A DNA stretch of 64,000 nt, taken from Pyrus communis. Lineage: Eukaryota > Streptophyta > Magnoliopsida > Rosales > Rosaceae. Shown here in pieces: positions 22,494-32,388 of this stretch (position 1 is the stretch's first letter; each line of letters begins with the position of its first letter). The position numbers were made by a program, and so were the translations under genes. The stretch spans positions 6,347,121 to 6,411,120 of the forward strand of contig NC_084817.1 of the NCBI RefSeq assembly GCF_963583255.1. The letters run 5' to 3'. The notes under the pieces are model-generated. The model ran no database searches, was not told the origin of the DNA, and saw nothing but the letters and a program-made list of their open reading frames with translations.

Positions 22494-25025
22494 CGATAGC
22501 TTAACGGATCGTGTTGTGTAATACCCGTTAAAGGAAACGGGTAATATGACCCGACCCGAAATCAACCCATTAATATTATCAGGTAATATGACCCGACCCG
22601 TTACCCATTCAGAAAATTATATTTTAAATCAATAAAAATGAAAAGAAAAACACAATTTGACCCAAAAAAATGTAAAACATAATACTAAATTAGTATATAC
22701 ATACTAAATTTCAAAGTTGACCCCTTAATGAAAGTTATAAAGCTTTTCATTACGAGTGATTACATTTTTCACACTTCTAAAATAATTATTATTAATTTTT
22801 CACTCAAATAAATAACATTGTTCATGAGATTTGGAGGGTTTTAAAAATCTACACTTATTTATACATTATTTTAACATAAGATTTTGTGGTATCCACTAGT
22901 GTAAATATTTTAAATTGAAAATCAAATTCATTCATTGTATTCATATAGGGTCAAGGAGTGTAGCTGTAAAAAATCATCAAAATCGGAGTTAAAATAACCG
23001 TTAAATCGTAATTTTTCGTTTATAACCGTCGAAAAGTTTTGTCTCATTACTTGATCTCTGAATGTTTGTTTTTTTGCAATTTTTGGCGTATGCGATCTCA
23101 AAGCATATATAAACAAGTTTGACGATTAGATTGTTGAAATTAGTTTCGTAGGATGCGTATCCCATCAAAACGATAGATTCACTAACACTTAAGAGTTTAT
23201 TTATACTTTCATCAAGTATAACATAAGATTTTGTGGTATCCACTAGTGTAAATATTTTAAATTGAAAATCGAATTCATTCATTGTATTCATTTAGGGTCA
23301 AGGAGTGTAGCTGTAAAAAATCATCAAAATCGAAGTTAAAATAACCGTTAAATCGTGATTTTTCATTTATAACCGTCGAAAAGTTTTATTTCATTACTTC
23401 ATCTCTGAATGTTTGTTTTTTGCAATTTTTGGCGTATGCGATCTCGAAGTATATATAAACAAGTTTGACGGTTGGATCATTTAAATTAGTTTCGTAGGAT
23501 GCGTATCCCATCAAAACGATAGATTCACTAACACTTAAGAGTTTATTTATACTTTCATGAAGTATAACATAAGATTTTGTAGTAAGTTTATTTATACTTT
23601 CATGAAGTATAACATAAGATTTTGTGGTATTCACTAGTGTAAATATTTTAAATTGAAGATCGAATTTATTCATTGCATTCATATAATAACCGTTAAATCG
23701 TGATTTTTCGTTTCTAACCGTCGAAAAGTTTTGTCTCATTACTTGACCTCTAAATGTTTGTTTTTTGCAATATTTGGTGTATGCGATCTTGAAATATATA
23801 TAAACAAGTTTGACGGTTGGATCATTGAAATTAGTTTTATAGGATGCGTATCCCATCAAAACGATACATACTAACACTTAAGAGTTTCTTTATACTATCA
23901 TTAAGTATAACATAAGATTTATGGTATCCACTAGTGTAAATATTTTAAATTGAAAATCGAATTCATTCAATGTATTCATATAAGGTCAAGGAGTGTAGCT
24001 GTAAAAAATCATCAAAATCGGAGTTAAAATAACCGTTAAATCGGGATTTTTCGTTTATAACCATTGAAAAGTTTTGTCTCATTACTTCATCTTTGAATGT
24101 TTGTTTTTTTGCAATTTTTGGCGTATGCGATCTCGAAGCATATATAAACAAGTATGATGGTTGGATTGTTAAATTAGTTTCGTAGGATGCGTATCCCATC
24201 AAAACGATAAATTCACTAACACTTAAGAGTTTATTCATACTTTCATCATTTTGATGGGATACGCATTAATGTTATACTTAATGAAAGTATAAATAAACTT
24301 TAAGCGTTAGTGAATCTTGTCGTTTTGATGACTTGGAATAAATATATTAATTATTTATATATTTTAAGTGTTAATTAGACTATGTTTCAATTAGTATGTG
24401 ATGATATTTAATAATAAAATTACATTTATGTTTTTATTACGTATTTTATTCAAGTTAAAATGTTATAAGAGATAAAACAAAAAAAATAAAAAGCTGGTTA
24501 TTTTTTTTCTTTGGGTTAAATATTAGGCGGGAAATGGATGGATATAGGCTGCAAAATTTTCCAAACATTAGGCAGGAAATGGATGAAACTCTTGAAATAT
24601 TAGGCGGGAAATTAATTATTATAATTCTTTTATGTTTTTGATATTTTTATTTTTAATGTGTTTTATGATTTTTAATCTCAATCTTTGCCTACAATATACT
24701 ATAAAAATAAATAAATAAATAAAACTTAAAATTTAAAATTTATATAGAATAATAATTAATAAACAATATATACATATTCATTATATCTATTGCATTTTAT
24801 AGTAAGTTTTTTTTAGTAGTTAAAAAAATTAAAATCATCAAAATAACATTTTTCTTATCGTGTCGAAACAGGCTACCCGTGTGTCACTCTCGTGTAAACC
24901 TGTTAAGGACTCGTTATTAACGGGTTATTATCGTGTGACCCAATAATGACCCGATTAGTTATCGTGTTGATCCAAAACCCGTTATTTTCGTGTTGTTTAC
25001 GTGTCGTGTAATAAATTGCCAGGTC
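22494..25025. mobile_element. Left-truncated repeat element with internal ~350-bp tandem repeats
   Basis: The array is cut off abruptly at 22493 and resumes Cassandra sequence near 25026. The block between has ends rich in ACCCGACCCG, ACGGGTTA and TCGTGT words, a style common at the ends of a plant transposon family. The right end reads GTAATAAATTGCCAGG. The left end lacks the matching outer terminus, so it looks truncated. The inside is AT-rich with a tandem repeat block. No transposase is visible; superfamily unknown. Confidence 0.5.
22870..24245. repeat. Four ~350-bp tandem repeats
   Basis: Units start at about 22870, 23218, 23612 and 23905, each beginning near AACATAAGATTTTGTGGTAT and ending in the GATAGATTCACTAACACTTA region. 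Unit 3 is shortened, and a ~48-bp piece is duplicated at 23566-23613. A partial inverted copy of the unit end follows at 24246-24330. Frames through the units are accidental. Confidence 0.85.
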
Positions 25026-25520
25026 TACCTGGGACTGGGATGTGACAATTCGGTATCAGAGGGGGGCCCGGGATTGAGATGTGACAATTTGGTATCAGAG
25101 CCTAACCCAGGCTGTGGTGTGCCGACGAGGACGTCGGGCCCTTAAGGGGGTGGATTGTAAGATCCCACATCACCCAGGGGAATGATCCTTATATGTATAT
25201 TCACATCTCTACCTAGCACGAGGCCTTTTGGGAGCTCACTGGCTTCGGGTTCCATGGGAACTCTGATGTTAAGCGAGTAGCGGGCGAGGTCACTCCCATG
25301 ATGGGTGACCCACTGGGAAGTTCTCATGTGAGTTCCCAGAAACAAAACCGTGAGGGCGTGGTTAGGGCCCAAAGCGAACAATATCGTGCTTCGGTGGTGG
25401 AGCGGGCCCGTGATGTGTCGTGTGAGTTCCCAGAAACAAAATCATGACGGCGTGGTCAGGGCCCAAAGCGGACAATGTCGTGCTTCGGTGGTGGAGCGGG
25501 CCTGGGACTGGGATGTGACA
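25026..25520 (+). mobile_element. Cassandra TRIM, 3' portion with duplicated pieces
   Basis: It holds the end of a 5' LTR (GGGATGTGACA), a primer-binding site ATTTGGTATCAGAGCC (~25086), a short internal region, a purine tract AAGGGGGTGGA and a full 3' LTR (25156-25520). The LTR-end plus primer-site unit is present twice (25030-25060, 25070-25100). About 90 bp of the LTR's 3' part is also duplicated (25325-25420 and 25421-25510). The sequence right after it, ATGAG (25521-25525), matches the ATGAG before each Cassandra start in the array. This links both as halves of one insertion. Confidence 0.85.
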
Positions 25521-25525
25521 ATGAG

Positions 25526-26430
25526 TCTCAACATGATTACGTAGATTTCTTTTTTAATTGCTTAAGTGTTGTTACATGCTTGCTTTGATATTTTCAATCA
25601 CTGAATTAAACTATCCATGTGCCTTGGTGCTAGATCACCATTAGGATATTTAGAAAAATCATTGGATGCAATTTTGAACCAATATCACGTTAAAATTGGT
25701 TCTTATGATGGAGGATTGTAATTTCTCCTAAGGTAAATATCATACTCTTAGGGATTGCATGGTTTACCAAAAGGATTTTCACCAAGATTAATGAATCACG
25801 CATGTTTATATTTAATCCAAATGTCATGGATGAATTGCATGTAGTGGTATGCGTTTTAGTTTGAATGTCACAAGTAAAACTACACAAGGAAAAACCCAAC
25901 CTTCAAAGTACGTGTGTTTTCGATTCCTTAAGCAATTGGAAGAGATACGTAGGAGTGTTGTTGGTAAAGGTTGAACTCCAGTGCCTTGTCAATCTAAGTT
26001 TCTTCAATCATTTACTTTATCTTGAGTTTCTACATTTACTTGTTTTATTTAGTTGGATCACTATTTCTATAAGCTAATTCCCATTTTAGATATTTGTTTA
26101 AGTCATGTGCAGTAGGATTCAGTTTTGTCAAATTAGTGCAATTCTTAAAGTTAATTAAGTCAAATAATCCAAAAACTCGTAAATTGTTTATGACAGTCCC
26201 TGAGGAGATCGACCTTTCTTGAACCATTTTACACTACAAAAACTTGTTCTCTTGCAAGAATTTTCTATGGCTTAACCCTTGTTTTACAGGTAGAAAAATC
26301 TCTATTACTGAAGACGGTGAAAATTTACATCAACATAATTGAAAAAAACCCTAAACAATTCAGCCAATAAAAAATATATATCATTAATATTTGTGCCAGT
26401 TTTTTTCCTTCCACCAATCTGTTCAAACTT
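25526..26430. other. Flank with LTR-like sequence, no gene
   Basis: It continues the host sequence interrupted by the Cassandra. The end (26180-26290) reads ACAGTCCCTGAGGAGATCGA, then CACTACAAAAACTTG, which resembles the 3' end region of plant gypsy LTRs by style. The short frames at 25690-25899 and 25865-26077 have no domain. Confidence 0.35.
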
Positions 26431-26556
26431 GAAGGCTTGGGCAATCAAGCCAAATTTTCACAATTAAAGTTAGCGGCAAAAGGCAAGTATTTGGCGTTTT
26501 GGGATGAGGACAAGGGCTGAAAAGTTGTGTTCTTTTAAGCACATAGAAAAATTAAG

Positions 26557-27772
26557 GGTAAAGTATAAAAAACTATCTTAACTATTGGTGTCACGACACT
26601 TTCATAACTCATCTTTTAAAATTGACAATATCATACATCATTTTTAGAATTTGGTCCAATGTTACGCATTCTGTTACTTGGCCGTATACTTTTCAGTTAA
26701 ATGCTGACGTGGCTTGATTCGAGGCCCACTTTCTATTAAAAATTTAATAAAATATTATTAAAAACTAAAAAAAAAAAATTATTTAATTTTTTTTTAAAAA
26801 GTTAAAAAAAAAAAAAAAATCCCTCTGTTCGTCCCTTCCCCCCTCTCTCCCCATCTTCATCTTCTTCCCTGCTTAATCTTCAACCAAAAAAAAAAAAAAA
26901 TTTGAAAACCCATCAACCCCCCCGAACAAGAAGAAGAAGAAGAAGGAGGAGGAAGAAGAAGAAGGAGGAAGAAGAAGGAGGAAGCAGTAGAAGAGGAAAA
27001 TAACAATAATAATAATAATAATCCAACCCAACCCAGTTGGCTCCCTGCAACCCAGAAAGAAGAAGAGGAAAAAAATAAAAATAAAATTCCAACCCAACCC
27101 AGTTCACCTTCCTCCCCCAACCCCCTGCAACCAGAAAGAAGAAGAATGATGAAGAAGAAGAGGAAAAAAATAAAAATAAAATTCCAACCCAACCCAGTTC
27201 GCCTCCCTCCCCCAACCCCCTGCAACCCAAAAAGAAGAAGAAGAAGAAGAAAACCCAACCCAACCAGTTCCACCCCCCCCCCCCAAAAAAAACCAACCCC
27301 CTGCCAACCCCAAATCCACCACTCTTATCCATTCTCCACATCCTCTTTCGCACCCATCCTTCACCTTCTCCGCGCACCCATAGTCCCGCCGACGGGATCT
27401 TGGTTTTTTTATTTTATTTTATTTTTCTGGGTTGCAAGAGGAAGAAGAGGGGATGGGAGAGGGAAGACAAACTGAGGGTGGGTGCGGGGGGAAGACAAAT
27501 TGGAATTTTGTTTTTTTTTTGTTTTTTTTTTAATATTTAAAAAATAATAAATTTTTTTTTTTAGTTTTTAATATTACTTTAATGATTTTTTGATAAAAAG
27601 TGGGTTCTGAATCAAGCCATGTCAGCATTTAACTGAAAAGTAAACGGCCAAGTAACGGAAGTTATAACATTGGACCAAATTCTAAAGATGAGGTATGACA
27701 TTGTCAATTTTATAAGAAGAGTATGAAAGTGTTGTGACACCAATAGTTGAGGTAATTTTTTGTACTTTATCC
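26557..27772. mobile_element. Non-autonomous Mutator-like element (1,216 bp) upstream of BAHD 3
   Basis: It is flanked by the 9-bp duplication AAAAATTAA (26548-26556 and 27773-27781). The paralogous segment near 39880 carries one AAAAATTAA and no insert, so the empty site is known. Ends start GGGTAAAGTA and form inverted repeats of ~200 bp related to those of the element at 265-1327. The inside is low complexity: GAA and AAT runs and poly-C. It sits ~330 bp before the start codon of the intact BAHD gene, so it may alter that promoter. Confidence 0.92.
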
Positions 27773-28105
27773 AAAAATTAAAAGAAATCTTAGCACTTGG
27801 CAGAAAGCCATATTTACAAAACAACTATAAAATTCAGGACCTAACCTGCAATGCCTCCAAATAAAGGAGAAAATTTTCTTTTTGCCCGTAACACAAGTGG
27901 TATATCATGTTTTATTATATAAGTGGTGAAAAATTTTCTTTTTTATGTTAATAATTTTTTAATACAAAAATTTCATCACCAGTATAAAAACACGTAGTAT
28001 TACGGTTACATTTACAAATCTCTCCAAATAAACGCTTCACCAAGTCTGCCATAACTCTATACAAAAAACCAGAGCAGTTACTTATCCAATAGGTTATTGA
28101 AGAAG

Positions 28106-29584
28106 ATGAACTCTCAAAGCGTCAAACACATATCAGAGTGTTTTGTCAATCCACACCATGTCTCAGAGGAATCACAGCAGCCATTGTACTTGGCACCCTC
28201 CGACCTCGTCATGCTCTCTGTCCACTATATCCAGAAAGGCCTCCTCTTTGCCAAACCTCCGGAAGCCATGGATCGCCGCCACAAGGCCGAGTTCGTCAAT
28301 TCCCTTTTGGACAGGCTCAAGCACTCTCTCTCCCTCGCCCTTGTTCATTTTTACCCGCTCGCCGGCCGCCTCGCGACGAAGAAAGAAGAAAACCCACCTC
28401 TGTATTTGGTTTATGTAGATTGCAGCAACAGCCCCGGAGCCAGGTTCATCTATGCAACTCTGGATGCGTCGGTTTCGAACATTCTTTCACCAACTGACGT
28501 GCCCTTGGTGGTTCAGTCGTTTTTCGATCACGACAGAGCTGTTAACCACCACGGCCACACGGCGTCATTGCTGACGGTTCAGGTGACGGAACTTGTGGAC
28601 GGCATATTCATAGGGCTGTCCATGAATCACTGCCTTGGTGATGGGACTTCTTTCTGGCATTTCTTCAACACTTGGTCCGAGCTCTTTCAGGCAATAACAC
28701 AAGGAGTGCATGACAATACCATCGTCCCCGGAATCTCCAGACCGCCTGTTCTCAAGCGGTGGTTTCCGGACGGTCACGGCCCAATCATCAGCCTCCCTTA
28801 CACAAACCCAGATGAGTTCATCGGCAGATTCGAAGCTCCCGAACTCAGAGAGAGAATGTTCCACTTCTCCTCAGAATCCATAGCCAAACTCAAAGCAAAG
28901 GCCAACTCAGAGTCCAACGCCACCAAAATCTCATCTTTCCAGTCCCTCTCCGCCCTTCTATGGCGGTCCATCACCCGTGCACGGCGTCTTCCTTCGAATC
29001 AGTCAACCAGATGCGGGTATCCTCCAAAACTTCGAAAATCCTCGAAATTTCCATTTCTTACAATGCGATTCACATTAGATTTCCATATTTCTGTTTTTAG
29101 GTTGGCTGCGAATACCAGAGCAAGACTAGACCCGCCATTGTCCGGAGACTACTTCGGGAACTCGATTCACCCGATCATCTCAGAAGCCGTGGCGGCCGGT
29201 GAACTCCTCCAACAAGGCCTCTGGTGGGCGGCGTGGAAGCTACACGAGGCGGTGGTGAAGCTCGACGACAGGGAGATACGAGGATTCTTAGACGCCTGGC
29301 TGCAGTCACCGACGGTGTGCCTAATCGACCAGTTTTTCGACCCGTACATGGTGATGATGGGCAGCTCGCCGAGGTTCAACATGTACGGCATCGAATTCGG
29401 AATGGGAAAGGCGGTGGCGCTGCGGAGCGGGTGCGCAAATAAATTTGGCGGGAATGTTTCATCGTATGAAGGAAGGGAAAGCGGAAGCATAGACTTGGGG
29501 GTTTGTCTTCCTCCTGATGCAATGAGTGCTCTTGAATGCGATGAGGAGTTCATGGAATTTGCATCTGTACCACAATATTACTGA
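28106..29584 (+). CDS. BAHD-family acyltransferase (At3g50280-like), intact copy
   Basis: Two exons, 28106-29016 and 29101-29584, give 464 aa, normal for the family. The 84-bp intron (GT...TTTTTAG) is in frame, so unspliced reading gives a longer false protein. The ATG at 28106 is used; it is followed by NSQSVKHISEC. The catalytic HxxxD motif is H175-C-L-G-D179, and the DFGWG-like structural motif is EFGMG at 402-406, as in the At3g50280/EPS1-like clade rather than the HCT clade. BAHD enzymes are cytosolic and transfer acyl groups from acyl-CoA; the substrate here is unknown. One cysteine-glycine at the exon junction is CGL where sister copies have CRL. A Mutator-like element lies upstream and a Harbinger-like element in its 3' flank. 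A sister copy is at 40.2 kb. Confidence 0.92.
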   Translation: MNSQSVKHISECFVNPHHVSEESQQPLYLAPSDLVMLSVHYIQKGLLFAKPPEAMDRRHKAEFVNSLLDRLKHSLSLALVHFYPLAGRLATKKEENPPLYLVYVDCSNSPGARFIYATLDASVSNILSPTDVPLVVQSFFDHDRAVNHHGHTASLLTVQVTELVDGIFIGLSMNHCLGDGTSFWHFFNTWSELFQAITQGVHDNTIVPGISRPPVLKRWFPDGHGPIISLPYTNPDEFIGRFEAPELRERMFHFSSESIAKLKAKANSESNATKISSFQSLSALLWRSITRARRLPSNQSTRCGYPPKLRKSSKFPFLTMRFTLDFHISVFRLAANTRARLDPPLSGDYFGNSIHPIISEAVAAGELLQQGLWWAAWKLHEAVVKLDDREIRGFLDAWLQSPTVCLIDQFFDPYMVMMGSSPRFNMYGIEFGMGKAVALRSGCANKFGGNVSSYEGRESGSIDLGVCLPPDAMSALECDEEFMEFASVPQYY

Positions 29585-29754
29585 TCATGTGCCAGCACCA
29601 TGCGTTCCGCTCTGCATTCCTTAATTGGTTGCATTTCTCTGCTTTGTATTACAACGCATGGGGTTGAGCCGCATGCATAAGTTCGGACTTATCACTGGTT
29701 AGTACTAAGTAACCACGGGTACGGTACATGCGGTTATTTATTCAATAAAACTTA

Positions 29755-30693
29755 GGGTATGTTTGTTGCACTGGACTATCTCGGACTAGATTAGCTTCAG
29801 GGACTAAGCTGGACTGGCTTAAACTAGACTAAGCTGGACTGACTTAGTGAAGCGTTTGGTGCAGTGTCGGACTAAAAAAACAGAATAATTAACAAATCTT
29901 AATATTATATTATTTGCTCTACATATATTAATATTATATTATTTAATTTATATTATTAGTATACTCCATTTTTTTTTTTTTTTCATAACAATTCTCCATT
30001 TTTCTATTCTCTCCCACCCCATCTTTCTTCTCCGTCCAAGGCAACCCATTCCTCAGATCATCCCAATCGCCATCCAAACCCAGAAATAGAATCTTGGCCT
30101 CCCTCTGCCACAACCCATAGAAGTAGTCCAGCAGAAACATGGCGGCAACTAATTCTTCTCCAGGAGTAGATTGGTGGAGTTATGAGTGAAGGACCAAAAT
30201 ACCCAACGAATCGAATGAGGAGAGATCGAATACAAAAGCTGTCTGGCGAAACGTTGTAGGTTCGTTAGATCTGTGTTTGAAAATGGTTTTGGGAGAGCAA
30301 GATTGGGAGTCGATGAAGTTGAGGAACTAAGCAGAGAAGTGTTGCCTCTCGACAAAGAGCTTGGCGATAAAGCATTTCAGGGATGGGCGAATCAGAGGTC
30401 TCGTGATTGTGGGTTCAGGGCAAGGGGAAGAGGGTGGTGGTCGTTTGGTGGTGTAAAAGGGAGAGCGGGAACGATGTGGTTGACGTCTTGTGAAACAGAG
30501 AGCAGAGAGGGGTCTTAGCTAGTCCCATGGTTTCTGGGGACTCTCGCTAAGAACCTCTAGCGATGTCCTTAGTCTAGGCTAATCCTAGCTAGTCTCATTA
30601 ACATTAGTCACGTGCAACAACAAACACAGGACTAGACTAATAGTTAGTCCAGTCCACTCCAGTCCTGCTTAGTGAGGGCAAACAAACGCCCCC
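29755..30693. mobile_element. PIF/Harbinger-like non-autonomous element (939 bp)
   Basis: It is flanked by TTA duplications (29752-29754 and 30694-30696). Inverted ends read GGGTATGTTTGTTGCAC and, from the other side, GGGGGCGTTTGTTTGCC. Repeated words such as GGACTAGACTA and CTAGTCC fill both arms. The sister segment at ~41821 shows the uninterrupted sequence (CTTAATGATTCC), proving insertion after the BAHD duplication. No transposase was found; the frame at 30273-30518 lacks a domain. A 3-bp TTA duplication fits PIF/Harbinger. Confidence 0.85.
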
Positions 30694-30696
30694 TTA

Positions 30697-32388
30697 AGGA
30701 CTTCTGTTGACCGCTTATGCAATTACATGAGTATGAATATACCTGTTCAACCCATAATTTATAAACGGGTTACGGTTACAACTGCGAATACCTGCTGATA
30801 TAGAATTTTACCAAGGCATGATATATATATACACACACACACTAGCCTCTCCGCATGCTCTCACGCGCATGGGAGAGATATTTTTACATTATGGGCACTA
30901 CGCGTCCCAAGAATGTGTTGCTTTAGATATTCTGAAGTGATTGTTTTTAGATATTCTTAAGTGATTATTTTGTAGATTGTATGTTTGTGTACATCATAAC
31001 AATTTATTATTATTATTATTTGGAGAAATTAGAATCCCCTGCATTTTTTTTAAAGAAAAACCAACGAAAAGTCCAAAAAAAACTTCATTTTTAATAAAAA
31101 AATATTTTTTAAAGGTATAGTGAATAGTGATAGGTAAAGGAAAAAAAGTGGTTTTTCGTTAAAAGTGAACAATACCATAAGTGTTTTGTTAAAACTCACT
31201 TTTTTTTAATGCTTTTTAGATTAAACATTGGTTCTTTTTTAAAATTTGATTAAGAGGCTTTGAGAGGCTTTGACCAATTGCCACATCACATTTTTGTATT
31301 TTTTAAATTACATGTAATTAGTATAAAGGCACCTTCACTTCATCTTGTAACTAATTGCCTACAATCTAGGAAATTTAATTTTCCCTTTTAAACTCCTACG
31401 ATTTAATGACTGTCGTCTATAAAAAACAATTAATTAAAGTAATTTAAACTCCTACATTTTAATGACTCTTTCTATAAAAAATAAAAAATAAAAAATATTA
31501 AACTATTAAAGTAGTTCCTCATTATTAGTAAAAAGTGTACCAAAACTTAAGGTTTGAAAACGGAACAAAAATTCAAATGTACAAAAAAATTTTAATGTAC
31601 CAAGAAATCAAATGTACTAAAATTTTAAGTGTACCAGGAAGCCAAATGTACCAAAAATTCAAATATACTGTAAACCAAATCATCTTATAAGTAACCAAAC
31701 GTACCGATATAATCAAACGTGCCAATATAACCAAACGTACCTAACAACGACTTTTTTACATTTTATTTTAATTTACTAAAATAAATATTTTAATAAAAAA
31801 TGAAAAAAAAAAAATCTGAAATCATCATAGTAAGAGATGCATAAAAATAGGAAAAAAAAGAAGAGGGAATGCAATAAAGAAATAACATGAATATCATTCT
31901 AATAAAATAAAATGAAATGCAATTAAACATCAAAATTGTAGGGAAAATATTTAATCAAATTTTCAAAAAGAATAGATGTTTAGTCTATGATATTTAAAAA
32001 TGAGAGGTTTATATCAAAACTCCCCTTTTTTTTTCAATAATTTCCTTATGATTTTTTTCTCTACAGTTGTGTTATAGCGATTATTATAACCATGCTTTGT
32101 AATTATCACACATAGTCAAACCTTATTTTTCTCGGGTGCTATACGCCGCACAATTTTGAAAACATACAGTGGGGTAATTTCTTTGGTGGGATACAGAACC
32201 ACTATCAGGTTTTCTTTATCATGAATGTCCTAAAAATTTGTCTTTTTCTTTTACTTTGCGTAAAGTAATGATTTATACGTTATCATGCAATCATCAATTA
32301 GCATGAGATTTTAGATGCAAATTCACAGTTAAAGTCCATGAACAATAGTATGTAAATATAAATAAATAAGAGTAGATAAAAACATTAA
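30697..32388. other. AT-rich intergenic DNA
   Basis: 30697-30790 still matches the flank of the sister BAHD copy. 30820-30845 has TA/CA microsatellites. ~31085-31215 resembles, in reverse, the 153-bp MITE family found at 47.8, 49.1 and 58.7 kb, but is too diverged to be sure. 31550-31750 carries degenerate AAATGTACC-type repeats like those at 3.1 kb. No gene is seen. Confidence 0.45.

Noticed and set aside
22870..24245. Regular repeats that could suggest a CRISPR array
   Set aside because: Units are ~350 bp and contiguous, with no short repeat/unique spacer pattern, and the DNA is plant nuclear.
26857..27475. Long overlapping frames on both strands in 26.9-27.5 kb
   Set aside because: Low-complexity GAA, AAT and poly-C runs inside a Mutator-like element create them. 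Composition is extreme (Phe/Leu/Gly or Lys/Arg/Pro only).
28106..29584. Intron-less 492-aa BAHD reading
   Set aside because: The extra 28 residues (29017-29100) have GT...TTTTTAG ends and match the 85-bp intron of the sister copy, where reading through would shift the frame.
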